DNA of 64,000 bases, taken from NCBI RefSeq assembly GCF_040187885.1, contig NZ_JBDPLH010000011.1, positions 99,686 through 163,685 on the forward strand, given 5' to 3'. Positions 1-8,923 of the stretch are shown here, in pieces. Source of the stretch: Roseateles_E cavernae (GTDB lineage Bacteria; Pseudomonadota; Gammaproteobacteria; Burkholderiales; Burkholderiaceae_C). A program made the translations under genes and the position numbers. Each line of letters opens with the position of its first letter. The stretch's first letter is position 1. The notes beneath the pieces were generated by a model. It saw only the letters and a list, made by a program, of their open reading frames with translations, was not told the origin of the DNA and made no database searches.

Positions 1-117
1 TTGTCCTATGCCTGTGCACTTTTATTGAGCAGCCTAGCGCAAAGCCTGTGAAATCAATCACTTGGCGCCGGCGTGCGCAGGCTGTGCACGGACTTGTCCA
101 CAGTTCACAGGGACAGT

Positions 118-1662
118 TCAGGCGCGCAGCCGGAAACTGGCCACCGCGTCCACCAGTTGCGCGGCCTGGTCCTTCAGGCTCTCGGCGGCCGAGGCCGACT
201 GCTCGACCAGCGCGGCGTTCTGCTGCGTCATCTGGTCCAGCTGATGCACGGCCTGGCCGATCTCGGACAGGGTCAGGGCCTGGTTGGCACTGGAGCTGGA
301 GATCTCGCCGATGATGTCGGTCACGCGCTTGACGCTGTCGACCACCTCGCGCATCGTGCTGCCGGTCTCACCGACCAGCCGGCTGCCGCCCTCGACCCGC
401 TCGACCGAGGCCGAGATCAGGGTCTTGATCTCGCGCGCCGCCTGGGCGCTGCGCTGTGCCAGCGCGCGCACCTCGCTGGCCACCACCGCGAAGCCGCGGC
501 CCTGCTCGCCGGCGCGGGCTGCTTCAACGGCCGCATTCAGCGCCAGGATATTGGTCTGGAAGGCGATGCCGTCGATCACGCCGATGATGTCGGCGATTTT
601 GCTGGACGATTGCTGGATCTCGCTCATCGTGCTGATGACCTGCTCGACCATTGCGCCGCCGCGGCCGGCTACGTCCGAGGCTGTCTTGGCCAGGCCGTCG
701 GCCTGGCGCGCTGCCTCGGCATTGAGCTTGACGCCTTCGCCCAGCTGGGCCATCGCCGCGCCGGTCTGCTCCAGGCTGCTGGCGGCCTGCTCGGTGCGGT
801 TGGACAGGTCCAGATTGCCGCTGGCGATCTCGGTGGAGGCCAGCCGCACCTGCTCGGCCGCGCGGCGCACGCCGGTGATGGTCGTCGACAGGCTGCCCTG
901 CATATGGAGTAGCGCGCCATTGAGCTCGGCCAGCTCGTCGCTGCCCTCGGCGCGCGTGGTCGCGGTCAGGTCGCCCTCGGCGATGGCCCGGGTCAGGCTC
1001 TGCGCCCGGGCCAGCGGTGCGGTCACCGAGCGGGTGATGGCCACCGCCACGCCCAGGCCCAGCAGCACGGCCAGCAGCATCAGGCCGGTCACCAGCTGGC
1101 GGGTGGTCTGGGCCTCGGCCTCGGCCTCGCGGCGCGCGGTCTGCAGCACCTCGCGGGTGTAGTCGGCATAGCTGTTGATGGCCGCCAGATAGGTCTCCAT
1201 CGCCGGGATCAGCTCGGCCGCGACGCGGGCCTGGATGTTCTCGCCGGCCTTCTTCAGCTTCATCAGGTCCTCGCGCGAGGCCTGGTATTTCTTGCGCGTC
1301 TCGGCGATCACATCGGTCAGCCGGTCGGCCTCGGGCGTCTTGCTGATCTTGTCGAGCTCGGCCTGGACCTTGTCGATGCGCTCGGACACTTCCTTGGAGC
1401 GACGCGTCAGCGCCTTGACGAAGACCTCGTCATCGACCGCCATCGAGACGATGCGGCGCTGGATGCTGCCCTCGCTCATGCCGGCCCATTGACGCGACAG
1501 GTCCAGCGCCTGCATATCGACCTCGACCAGGCGCTCGATGCGCTGGTTCAGCATCGCGACCCGCACGATGCCGACGGTGGAGGCCACCATCATCAGCAAA
1601 ATGACCAGGGCAAAGCCGGCCAGCACGCGGGTGCGCAGGCGCCAATTATTGAGTTTGAGCAT
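118..1662 (-). CDS. Methyl-accepting chemotaxis protein
   Basis: A 514-residue inner-membrane chemoreceptor that would pass periplasmic signals to CheA/CheW. The N-terminus has a transmembrane helix (about residues 12-32), then a helical periplasmic domain of the four-helix-bundle type, a second helix around 192-212 and a HAMP linker. The C-terminal half is the cytoplasmic signalling hairpin, with the highly conserved tip sequence IAFQTNILALNAAVEAARAG and following GRGFAVVASEVRALAQRS. Glutamine/glutamate methylation regions flank the tip. There is no C-terminal NWxxF-type pentapeptide, so it probably lacks a CheR/CheB tether. No che genes are nearby, so it is an orphan receptor; its ligand cannot be read from the sequence. 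The start is the first ATG, before the first hydrophobic helix. Confidence 0.95.
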   Translation of the reverse strand: MLKLNNWRLRTRVLAGFALVILLMMVASTVGIVRVAMLNQRIERLVEVDMQALDLSRQWAGMSEGSIQRRIVSMAVDDEVFVKALTRRSKEVSERIDKVQAELDKISKTPEADRLTDVIAETRKKYQASREDLMKLKKAGENIQARVAAELIPAMETYLAAINSYADYTREVLQTARREAEAEAQTTRQLVTGLMLLAVLLGLGVAVAITRSVTAPLARAQSLTRAIAEGDLTATTRAEGSDELAELNGALLHMQGSLSTTITGVRRAAEQVRLASTEIASGNLDLSNRTEQAASSLEQTGAAMAQLGEGVKLNAEAARQADGLAKTASDVAGRGGAMVEQVISTMSEIQQSSSKIADIIGVIDGIAFQTNILALNAAVEAARAGEQGRGFAVVASEVRALAQRSAQAAREIKTLISASVERVEGGSRLVGETGSTMREVVDSVKRVTDIIGEISSSSANQALTLSEIGQAVHQLDQMTQQNAALVEQSASAAESLKDQAAQLVDAVASFRLRA

Positions 1663-1759
1663 GGGAGGGGCTGGGGCGGGGTTTGAATACCGCCATGCTG
1701 ACCCAGCCGCCGCCGCTTCGATCGGCGGAACAAAGGGTTAACCAGAGGGTAGTCCGGCG

Positions 1760-2065
1760 CTACAGCGGGGCATCGAACAGATTGACGGTGGCCGGCGCCT
1801 CCAGCGTCAGCGCGCTGCGCGCGCATGCCACGCAGGGCAGGATCCAGCCTTCGGCCTTTTCCTCGCGGCTCAGTCCGGGCCACTCGATGCGGTAGTCGAT
1901 CTGCCCGTCCAGCAAACGGGCGATGCAGGCCCGGCAGGTCCCGTTGCGGCAGGAATGGGGCATGCGCAGGCCCATCTCCAGCGCGGCCAGCAGCAGGGTT
2001 TGTTCGGGCGCGGCATCGAATTGCCAGCCCTGCGGCCGGATCTCGACCGGGAATGCAGCAGTCAT
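1760..2065 (-). CDS. 2Fe-2S ferredoxin-like protein
   Basis: A 101-residue plant-type ferredoxin fold protein, predicted cytoplasmic electron carrier. The cluster ligands are visible as C39-x4-C44-x2-C47 (SCRNGTCRAC) and C78, with C81 next to it. That is the normal adrenodoxin/chloroplast-type spacing. The protein is short and carries no fused reductase or oxygenase domain, so it must serve a partner encoded elsewhere. It sits upstream of the chemoreceptor gene on the same strand with a 97-bp gap, and starts 37 bp from the divergent DUF502 gene, so the two starts share one small promoter region. The redox partner is unknown. Confidence 0.88.
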   Translation of the reverse strand: MTAAFPVEIRPQGWQFDAAPEQTLLLAALEMGLRMPHSCRNGTCRACIARLLDGQIDYRIEWPGLSREEKAEGWILPCVACARSALTLEAPATVNLFDAPL

Positions 2066-2102
2066 GCTGGCATGATGCCTGCTCCCCGACCGTCAGAGCG
2101 CC

Positions 2103-2816
2103 ATGAACGAAACCCCGAAGACCTTTTTTGCCACCGAAGCGCGCCGCCATGTGCTGCGCACCTTCGTCACTGGTTTCCTGACCGTGCTGCCGCTGCTGGC
2201 CACCTTGGCCCTGATCGGCTGGGTGGGATCAATGCTCTTGAGCTTCATCGGCCCGGACAGCTGGCTGGGCCACGGTATCGGCCTGCTGACCCTGGGCCTG
2301 ATCGAGTCCCAGGGCATGGCTTATCTGCTGGGGCTGGCGCTGGCGATGGGTCTGATCTATCTGCTGGGCCTCTTGGTCGAGACCCAGTTGCAGCGCCGGC
2401 TGAAGACCGGTATCGAGGCGCTGATCGCGCGCATCCCGGTCATCAGCACGGTCTACGACCTGCTCAAGCGCATGATAGAGATGCTGTCCAAGCGCGATGA
2501 GGCCGGCGTGCGCTCGATGGCGCCGGTGTGGTGCCATTTCGGCGGCGTCAAGCCCGAGGGCGGGGCCCTGGTGCTGGGCCTGCTGTCCAATCCCGAGCCG
2601 GTGCTGATCGACGGCATCGCCTATGTCGCGGTGATCGTGCCGACCGCGCCGGTGCCGGTTGGCGGCGGCCTGCTGTTCCTGCCCACCGAGTGGGTGCGGC
2701 CGGCCGAGATCGGCATGGACGGGCTGACCAGCCTCTATGTCTCGATGGGGGTCACCAGCTCCGAGGTGCTGGGGGCGAAGGCGGCGGCCAAGCCCGTGGC
2801 CACGGTGGATGCCTGA
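2103..2816 (+). CDS. DUF502 family membrane protein
   Basis: A 237-residue integral membrane protein of the DUF502 family. Two long hydrophobic helices lie at about residues 18-45 and 65-95. They are followed by a soluble domain with the family's conserved features: IPVISTVYDLLKRM, then LVLGLLSNPEPVLIDG and the VPTAPVPVGGGLLFLP stretch. No enzymatic motif is seen and no biochemical function is established for the family. It is divergent from the ferredoxin gene and lies 33 bp before the M3 peptidase gene. A TANNAT-like GACAAT about 28 bp before that peptidase start suggests the downstream chain may have its own promoter. Confidence 0.85.
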   Translation: MNETPKTFFATEARRHVLRTFVTGFLTVLPLLATLALIGWVGSMLLSFIGPDSWLGHGIGLLTLGLIESQGMAYLLGLALAMGLIYLLGLLVETQLQRRLKTGIEALIARIPVISTVYDLLKRMIEMLSKRDEAGVRSMAPVWCHFGGVKPEGGALVLGLLSNPEPVLIDGIAYVAVIVPTAPVPVGGGLLFLPTEWVRPAEIGMDGLTSLYVSMGVTSSEVLGAKAAAKPVATVDA

Positions 2817-2849
2817 GACAATACGGGGCTGTCTCCACAAGAGCCTCCC

Positions 2850-4721
2850 ATGATGCAAGCCCAAGAATTCTTCGACGCGCTCAATCGCGACTACCTGCGG
2901 GTCCACAAGACCAAGGAAGACCTGTTCTGGTCCACCTATATGGCCACCAGCGAGGACCACGCCGGCTTCGCGGCCGCCGAAGCGCGTTACAAGGACTTCA
3001 TCTCCGACCCGGCGCGGCTTGCCGCGACGCGCGCCCATCTGGCTGCCGTGCAGGCCGAGCCGGCCGGGCCCGCGCGCGACGCGCTGCTGCACGGGCTGCG
3101 GGGCTGGCTGGCGCTGTTCGAGGCCCATATCGTCGACAAGGCCGAGGGCCAGGCCTTGATGCGTGAGCTGATCGCGGCCGAGGCCGTGCTGTTCGCAAAG
3201 AAGAAAGAGCTCGCGCCCACCCATCTGAACGAGCGCGGCGAGCGCGAGGTGGCCACGCTGAGCATGCTGGCCACCAATATGGCCAGCAACCCCAGCGAGG
3301 CCGCGCGCCGCAGTTCCTACGAGGCCTATGGCGAGATCGAGCGCTGGGTGCTGGACCATGGCTTCCTGGATCTGGTGCGGCTGCGCAACCGCTTCGCGCG
3401 CGCGCTCGGCTTTGCCAACTACTTCGAGCTGAAGCTGCGCAAGAACGAGCGCATGACGCCGCCGGCCTTGTTCGAGATCCTCGACGACTTCGTCGCCCGC
3501 ACCCAGGCCGCCAATGACCGGGCCCTGGCGGCCCTGGTCGCCGCGCATGGCGAAGCGGCGCTGCAGCCCTGGAATCTGCGCTACTTCAGCGGCGGCGATG
3601 TGCTGCGGCGCATGGACGAGTACATGCCCTTCGGCCCGGCGCTGCGCCGCTGGGTGCAGAGCTTCCGGCGCCTGGGCATCAGCTATCGTGGCGCCACGAT
3701 GCAGCTGGACCTGCTGGCGCGCGAGGGCAAATACCAGAATGGCTTCTGCCATGGCCCGATCCCGACCTATGTCGACGAGGCGGGACGCTGGGTGGCCGGT
3801 CAGATCAATTTCACCGCCGAGGCCAAGCCCGACCAGGTCGGCAGCGGCCTGCGCGCGATCAACACCCTGTTCCACGAGGGCGGCCATGCCGCGCACTTTG
3901 CCAATGTGGTGCAGAACTCGCCCTGTTTCTCGCAGGAGTTCGCGCCCACCTCGATGGCCTATGCCGAGACACAGTCGATGTTCTGCGACAGCCTCTTGAA
4001 CGATGCCGACTGGCTCAAGCGCTATGCCCACAATGCTGCCGGCGAGGCCATCCCCGATGCACTGATCCGCGAGCGCATCGCCAGCCAGCAGCCGATGCGG
4101 GCCTTCGACGAGCGCGCGATCGCCGTCGTGCCTTATTTCGAGGCCGCGCTCTATGCGATGGACGATGCCGCGCTGACGGCCGAGGCCGTGCTGGCGCTGG
4201 CCCGCGCCACCGAGCTGCGCATCCAGGGCGTGGCCGCCGGCCCGCGGCCGCTGCTGGCGATTCCGCATCTGCTGAACCAGGAATCGGCCGCCTCCTACCA
4301 GGGCTATCTGCTGGCCCATATGGCGGTCTACCAGACCCGCGCCCACTTCCTGCGCGAGCATGGCTATCTGGCCGACAACCCGGCCATCGGCCCGGCGCTG
4401 GCCGAGCACTACTGGGCGCCCGGCAACAGCATCGACCACGACGCCACGCTGCGCCGCCTGACCGGCGAGGGCTTCTCGGCCCGCTATCTGGCCGAGGCCT
4501 GCAACGAGTCGGTCGACGAGGCCTGGGCGCGGGCGCAGCAGGCCATGGCCGCGGCCAGCGCGCGCGGCGAACCCGCAGCCGGCTTGCCGGCACTGGACGC
4601 CACGATACGCATCGTCCACGGCGCCGAACTGCTGGCTGACAGCAGCGAGGGTGAGGACGCGATGTGCGAGCGCTTCGAGCGCTGGGTCGGCGAGCATTAC
4701 GCGAGGCCCGCGCTGCAGTGA
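2850..4721 (+). CDS. M3 family oligopeptidase
   Basis: A 623-residue zinc metallopeptidase of family M3 (thimet/oligopeptidase F-like), predicted cytoplasmic with no signal peptide. The zinc site is HEGGH beginning at H342, followed about 25 residues later by the third-ligand region SMAYAETQSM. The C-terminal substrate-binding region (NQESAASYQGYLLAHMAVYQ) is also recognisable. Two consecutive ATGs open the gene; the first is used here. Its stop codon overlaps the GTG of the next gene, making this the first member of a chain of overlapping genes. The likely role is turnover of short peptides. The exact substrate range is unknown. Confidence 0.93.
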   Translation: MMQAQEFFDALNRDYLRVHKTKEDLFWSTYMATSEDHAGFAAAEARYKDFISDPARLAATRAHLAAVQAEPAGPARDALLHGLRGWLALFEAHIVDKAEGQALMRELIAAEAVLFAKKKELAPTHLNERGEREVATLSMLATNMASNPSEAARRSSYEAYGEIERWVLDHGFLDLVRLRNRFARALGFANYFELKLRKNERMTPPALFEILDDFVARTQAANDRALAALVAAHGEAALQPWNLRYFSGGDVLRRMDEYMPFGPALRRWVQSFRRLGISYRGATMQLDLLAREGKYQNGFCHGPIPTYVDEAGRWVAGQINFTAEAKPDQVGSGLRAINTLFHEGGHAAHFANVVQNSPCFSQEFAPTSMAYAETQSMFCDSLLNDADWLKRYAHNAAGEAIPDALIRERIASQQPMRAFDERAIAVVPYFEAALYAMDDAALTAEAVLALARATELRIQGVAAGPRPLLAIPHLLNQESAASYQGYLLAHMAVYQTRAHFLREHGYLADNPAIGPALAEHYWAPGNSIDHDATLRRLTGEGFSARYLAEACNESVDEAWARAQQAMAAASARGEPAAGLPALDATIRIVHGAELLADSSEGEDAMCERFERWVGEHYARPALQ

Positions 4722-5215
4722 ACCCGCCGTTGAAGTACCTGGCCGGCTACCCGGCCGAGCTGCAGGCCCAGGTGCAGGGCATGATAGCCGCCGGCAAGCT
4801 CGGCGAGTATCTGCAGCGCCGCTATGCCGACACGCACGAGGTGCGCAGCGACAAGGCCTTGTTCGACTACACCCAGGATTTGAAGCAGCGCTTCATGCGC
4901 AATGCCGAGCCGCTGAACAAGGTCTGCTATGACGCCAAGCTCAAGATCATCCAGCACGCGCTGGGCACCCATACCCGCGCGCAGAACGTGCAGGGCGCCA
5001 AGCTGAAGACGCGCCGCGAGATCCGCATCGCCACCTTGTTCCGCGAGGCCCCGGCCGATTTCCTGCGCATGATCGTCGTCCACGAACTGGCCCATATCAA
5101 GGAGCTGGAGCACAACAAGGCCTTCTATTCGCTGTGCCAGCATATGGAGCCGAACTACGGGCAGCTGGAGTTCGATCTGCGCTTGTGGCTGACGAATCAG
5201 GAGTTGGTCCAGTGA
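4718..5215 (+). CDS. YgjP-like metal-dependent hydrolase (DUF45)
   Basis: A 165-residue protein with the zinc motif HELAHIKELEHNKAFY, i.e. HExxH with a third His six residues on, characteristic of the YgjP-like/DUF45 group of putative metallopeptidases. I chose the GTG at 4718 because it overlaps the upstream TGA (GTGA) and because the family alignment begins about here; an in-frame ATG at 4664 would add 18 Arg/Ala-rich residues read out of the peptidase gene. The C-terminal LRLWL segment is typical. Its substrate is unknown. It is coupled on both sides to neighbours by 4-bp overlaps. Confidence 0.86.
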   Translation: MNPPLKYLAGYPAELQAQVQGMIAAGKLGEYLQRRYADTHEVRSDKALFDYTQDLKQRFMRNAEPLNKVCYDAKLKIIQHALGTHTRAQNVQGAKLKTRREIRIATLFREAPADFLRMIVVHELAHIKELEHNKAFYSLCQHMEPNYGQLEFDLRLWLTNQELVQ

Positions 5216-6162
5216 TTCTTCTTGCACCGATGGAAGGTCTGCTGGACCACATGCTCAGAGACGCGCTGACCCGCGTCGGCGGCATCGACCGCTGCGTCTC
5301 CGAGTTCATCCGCATCACCGACATGCTGATGCCCAACCGCGTCTTCACCCGCATCGTGCCGGAGCTGCTCAATGGCAGCCGGACCGCCGCCGGTGTGCCG
5401 GTGCGGCCGCAGCTGCTGGGCTCCGATGCGGTCTGCATGGCCGAGAACGCGGCCAAGCTGGCGGCGCTGGACCCGGAGGGCATCGATCTGAACTTCGGCT
5501 GCCCGGCCAAATGCGTGAACCGCCATCGCGGCGGCGCGGTGCTGCTGGACGAGCCCGAGCTGATCGCCCGTATCGTCGGTGCGGTGCGCCGCGCCGTGCC
5601 GGCCCATCTGCCGGTCTCGGCCAAGATGCGGCTGGGCTATCTGGACGACTCGAAGACGCTGGACTGCGCGCTGGCCATGGTCGAGTCCGGCGCCGAGGAG
5701 CTGGTGATCCATGCCCGCACCAAGGCCGATGGCTACAAGCCGCCGGCCTACTGGGACCGCATCGCGGCGGTGCGTGCCGCGGTCCAGGTGCCGGTGATCG
5801 CCAATGGCGAGATCTGGACCGCCGCTGATGCCGAGAACTGCCGCGCCCAGTCGCGGTGCGAGGACTTGATGGTGGGCCGGGGCATGGTGGCCGATCCGGG
5901 GCTGGCGCTGGCGATACGCAGCGCTGCAGCGCTGCCGCTGCCCTGGGCTGAGCTGCTGCCGCTGATGGAGGTCTTCTGGGGCCAGGTTCGCCGCCATGTC
6001 GAGACCCGCCATCAGGCCGGCCGGCTCAAGCAATGGCTGAACTATCTGAAGCGCCGCTACCCCGAGGCCGAGCAGGCCTACTGGCGGGTGCGCACGATCA
6101 ACGAGCCCGGGCAGCTGGAGCGAGAGTTCTTCGGCTGGGCGCCGATCAAAGAGGCCGCATGA
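5212..6162 (+). CDS. dusC: tRNA-dihydrouridine(16) synthase DusC
   Basis: A 316-residue FMN-dependent tRNA-dihydrouridine synthase that reduces U16 in the tRNA D-loop. The TIM-barrel opens with ILLAPMEGLLDHMLRD and the catalytic-Cys motif is NFGCPAKCVNRHRGGA. Later come SAKMRLG, HARTK and VIANGEIW, then a helical C-terminal domain with HHVETRHQ-like residues that fits the DusC branch. The GTG start at 5212 overlaps the preceding stop as GTGA and places APMEG at residues 5-9, as in the family; a longer in-frame ATG at 5134 is rejected as it would lie inside the preceding gene. The gene ends in an ATGA overlap with the channel gene. Confidence 0.94.
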   Translation: MILLAPMEGLLDHMLRDALTRVGGIDRCVSEFIRITDMLMPNRVFTRIVPELLNGSRTAAGVPVRPQLLGSDAVCMAENAAKLAALDPEGIDLNFGCPAKCVNRHRGGAVLLDEPELIARIVGAVRRAVPAHLPVSAKMRLGYLDDSKTLDCALAMVESGAEELVIHARTKADGYKPPAYWDRIAAVRAAVQVPVIANGEIWTAADAENCRAQSRCEDLMVGRGMVADPGLALAIRSAAALPLPWAELLPLMEVFWGQVRRHVETRHQAGRLKQWLNYLKRRYPEAEQAYWRVRTINEPGQLEREFFGWAPIKEAA

Positions 6163-8561
6163 GAGTCGCCCTGCACCCACTGCTGCTGGCCTGGCTGCTG
6201 CTGATCGCGGCCGCCGCCTGGGCCCAGGAGACGGTCGACACCACACTGGACAGCGCGCGCACCCAGCTGGAGCAGATCCGCAAGCGACTGGGGGGCGATG
6301 TCCGTGACGGCAAGCCGCTGGGCGATGCCGAGCTGGCCGACTTTCGCCGCCAGCTGCTGACGCTGCAGCAGCGCGCCGAGGCGATTGCCCTGGAGCAGGC
6401 GCCGCAGTTCGACAGCGCGCAGGCGCGTCTGGCCGAGCTCGGCCCGGTGCCGGCCGAGGGCAGCGAGGCCGGCGATGTGGCCGAGCAGCGCCGTGCGCTG
6501 AAGAAAAGTAGCGAGCTGCTGGACACCCGGATGAAGCTGGCACGGCTGCTGGCGCTGGAGAGCGAGCAGTTGTCCGACGAGGTCGGCGGGCAGCGGCGGG
6601 CGCGCTTTCGGGCCGAGCTGTTCGAGCGCACCGACTCGGTGCTGGCGCCGAGTTTCTGGAACGATTTGCGCAGCGGGCTGACGCGCGATACCGCGCGGCT
6701 GCAGCAGTTCAAGCAGCGCCTGAGCGACGCGGTCGCGGGCAGCTCGGGGGCGCGCTGGCTGGCCCTGGCGGGCGTGCTGCTGGCGGCACTGGCGCTGCGC
6801 GTGTGGCTGGGCCGCTGGCTGACCGAACTGGCCTCGCAGCGCACGCCGCCGGGCCGCGTGCGGCGCTCGCTTTACGCGGTGCTGCAGACCCTGCTGGCCA
6901 TGCTGGTGCCAGGTGTTGCCGCCTATGCGCTGGCCCTGGGCCTGAGCGAGAACCTGGCCGACGGCGACCCGCTGCGCCCGCTCTTGGCCAGCAGTGTCGG
7001 CGCGGTATGTTTTGCCGCCTATATCGCCGGCCTGGGCCACGCGCTGCTGACGCCGCGCCGGCCCTCCTGGCGCCTGCTGCCATTGCCCGACTCGGTGGCC
7101 TTGGGCCTGCGCTGGTACCCGACCCTGATCGGTGCGGTCACCTTCGTCGGCTGGTTCATGCAGCGCCTGAGCGGCGGCCTGTCGCTGAGCCTGGCCATCG
7201 AGGTGGCGGTCAACGGCGCGTATGCGCTGGCCCTCGGTGCGGTGCTGGTGCGCACCGTGCATCGCGGCGAGCAGCTGCGCCGTCGCGCGATGGCCGAAGC
7301 CGACGCCGAGCAGGCGACCGATGACGCGCGACCGACCTGGCTGACGCTGAGCCTGGTGGCTGTCTGGGGCATTCTGGTGCTGGCCTTGCTGGGCATCGTG
7401 GTGGGCTATGTCGCGCTGGGCAGTTTTGTCGTGCGCCAGATCACCTGGATTGCGGTGCTGGCGCTGAGCGCCTATCTGCTGAGCCTGCTGATCGACGATG
7501 CCGCCACCACCTGGCTGATCGACGACGACGAGTCCTTGGGCGAGACCCGGCCCCGGCCCGGCCGCGCGCTGCGCAACCAGGCGGTCGTGCTGGGCTCCGG
7601 TGCGCTGCGGCTGACGATCTGGCTGCTGGTGCTGGTGCTGATACTGGCGCCGTTCGGCGAGAGCCCGGCCGATCTCCTGCAGCGCACCGACCAGCTGCGC
7701 GAGGGCATCGCCGTCGGCGAGCTGCAGCTCAAGCCCACCGCGCTGCTGCAGTCGCTGCTGGTCTTCCTGCTGGCCTTGCTGGCGCTGCGGGCGCTGAAGT
7801 CCTGGCTCAGCGAGCGCTTCCTGCCGACCACCTCGCTGGATGCCGGCATGCGCAGCTCGGTCACCACCTTGCTGAGCTTTCTGGGCACCGTGGTGGCCAT
7901 CGGCCTGGGGCTGTCTGCCATCGGCCTGGAGCTGGAGAAGGTGGCCTGGATCGCCAGCGCGCTGTCGGTGGGCATAGGCTTCGGCCTGCAGGCCGTGGTG
8001 TCGAACTTCGTGTCCGGGTTGATCCTCCTGGCCGAGCGGCCGGTCAAGGTCGGTGACTGGGTGGTGCTGGGCGGGCCGGGGCCCGGCTTCGAGGGCGATA
8101 TCCGCCGCATCAATGTGCGCGCTACCGAGATCCAGATGGGCGACCGTTCCACCGTGATCGTGCCGAACTCCGAGTTCATCACCAAGATCGTGCGCAATGT
8201 GACGCATCAGAACCCGGTCGGCCTGGTGCAGATCAAGCTGCCGATGCCGCTGGACTGCGACACCGCCAAGGTCAGCGAGATCCTGCGCCGCGCCTTCGAA
8301 GAACACGATGATGTGATGGACACGCCGGCACCCAATGTCCAGCTCGACGGCATCGACAAGGGCCAGCTGGTGTTCAATGCCACCGGCTTCGTCGCCTCGC
8401 CGCGCCAGAGCTATGGCGTGCGCAGCGCCCTGCTGTTCCGGGTGCTGCAGGACCTGCGCGAGGCCGGGGTGCCGCTGTGGCAGGCGCCGGGCCTGGTGCT
8501 GCGCGAGGCCCCGCCGCCCGAACCCCCGCCTTCCGAACTTCCTCCCAAGCAAGAGTCATGA
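6159..8561 (+). CDS. Large mechanosensitive channel of the MscS family (DUF3772 type)
   Basis: An 800-residue inner-membrane protein. It has a cleavable signal (LLLAWLLLIAAAAWAQ), a periplasmic coiled-coil region (about 25-195) with the DUF3772-like N-terminal domain, around ten hydrophobic helices, and a C-terminal MscS core. The pore-helix region reads SVGIGFGLQAVVSNFVSGLILLAERPVKVGDW in sense and is followed by the MscS beta domain (VRATEIQMGD, VIVPNSEFI). Such MscK/MscM-type channels release solutes on hypo-osmotic shock. The ATG at 6159 overlaps the dusC stop. It ends in an ATGA overlap with the sui1 gene, so translation of both is probably coupled. Confidence 0.9.
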   Translation: MRVALHPLLLAWLLLIAAAAWAQETVDTTLDSARTQLEQIRKRLGGDVRDGKPLGDAELADFRRQLLTLQQRAEAIALEQAPQFDSAQARLAELGPVPAEGSEAGDVAEQRRALKKSSELLDTRMKLARLLALESEQLSDEVGGQRRARFRAELFERTDSVLAPSFWNDLRSGLTRDTARLQQFKQRLSDAVAGSSGARWLALAGVLLAALALRVWLGRWLTELASQRTPPGRVRRSLYAVLQTLLAMLVPGVAAYALALGLSENLADGDPLRPLLASSVGAVCFAAYIAGLGHALLTPRRPSWRLLPLPDSVALGLRWYPTLIGAVTFVGWFMQRLSGGLSLSLAIEVAVNGAYALALGAVLVRTVHRGEQLRRRAMAEADAEQATDDARPTWLTLSLVAVWGILVLALLGIVVGYVALGSFVVRQITWIAVLALSAYLLSLLIDDAATTWLIDDDESLGETRPRPGRALRNQAVVLGSGALRLTIWLLVLVLILAPFGESPADLLQRTDQLREGIAVGELQLKPTALLQSLLVFLLALLALRALKSWLSERFLPTTSLDAGMRSSVTTLLSFLGTVVAIGLGLSAIGLELEKVAWIASALSVGIGFGLQAVVSNFVSGLILLAERPVKVGDWVVLGGPGPGFEGDIRRINVRATEIQMGDRSTVIVPNSEFITKIVRNVTHQNPVGLVQIKLPMPLDCDTAKVSEILRRAFEEHDDVMDTPAPNVQLDGIDKGQLVFNATGFVASPRQSYGVRSALLFRVLQDLREAGVPLWQAPGLVLREAPPPEPPPSELPPKQES

Positions 8562-8920
8562 GCACCTCTTCGAGCAACAGCCGCCTGGTCTATTCCACCG
8601 ACAGCGGCCGCACCTGCCCCAGCTGCCGCCAGGCCGCCGCCGACTGCCGCTGCAGCAAGACCAAGCCCATCCCGGCCGGCGACGGCATCGTGCGCGTCTC
8701 GCGCGAGACCAAGGGCCGCAAGGGCAAGGGCGTGACCCTGATCAAGGGCCTGGCGCTGGACGAGGCCGGGCTGAGCACGCTGGCCAAGCAGCTCAAGGCC
8801 AGCTGCGGTTCCGGCGGCACGGTCAAGGACGGCGTCATCGAGATCCAGGGCGACCATCTCGAGACCGTGATGGCCCGGCTCACGCAGGCCGGCCACAAGG
8901 TCAAGAAGGCCGGCGGCTGA
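8558..8920 (+). CDS. yciH: Sui1/YciH-type translation initiation factor homologue
   Basis: A 120-residue protein of the eIF1/Sui1 family, the bacterial YciH group. The C-terminal 75 residues form the Sui1 fold with a basic Gly/Lys loop (ETKGRKGKGV) and a GGTVKDGVIEIQGDH strand region. The N-terminus carries four cysteines (CPSC and CRC), a plausible zinc knuckle. Family members can influence start-codon discrimination, so they act on the 30S subunit. The ATG at 8558 overlaps the stop of the channel gene. It is the last gene of the overlapping chain and ends 3 bp from the convergent MFS gene with no visible terminator hairpin between them. Confidence 0.9.
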   Translation: MSTSSSNSRLVYSTDSGRTCPSCRQAAADCRCSKTKPIPAGDGIVRVSRETKGRKGKGVTLIKGLALDEAGLSTLAKQLKASCGSGGTVKDGVIEIQGDHLETVMARLTQAGHKVKKAGG

Positions 8921-8923
8921 GGG

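Noticed and set aside
94..102. TTGTCCACA, similar to a DnaA box
   Set aside because: It is a single near-match with no cluster, AT-rich element or dnaA/dnaN nearby, so no origin is supported.
2229..4697. Long open frame on the strand opposite the DUF502 and M3 peptidase genes
   Set aside because: It is antisense to two clear genes, has low-complexity His/Gln/Arg-rich residues and no motif; it arises from GC-rich codon bias.
6078..8552. Long minus-strand frame opposite the MscS-type channel gene
   Set aside because: Composition is Gln/His/Arg-rich and without domains; it mirrors the codon positions of the real plus-strand gene.
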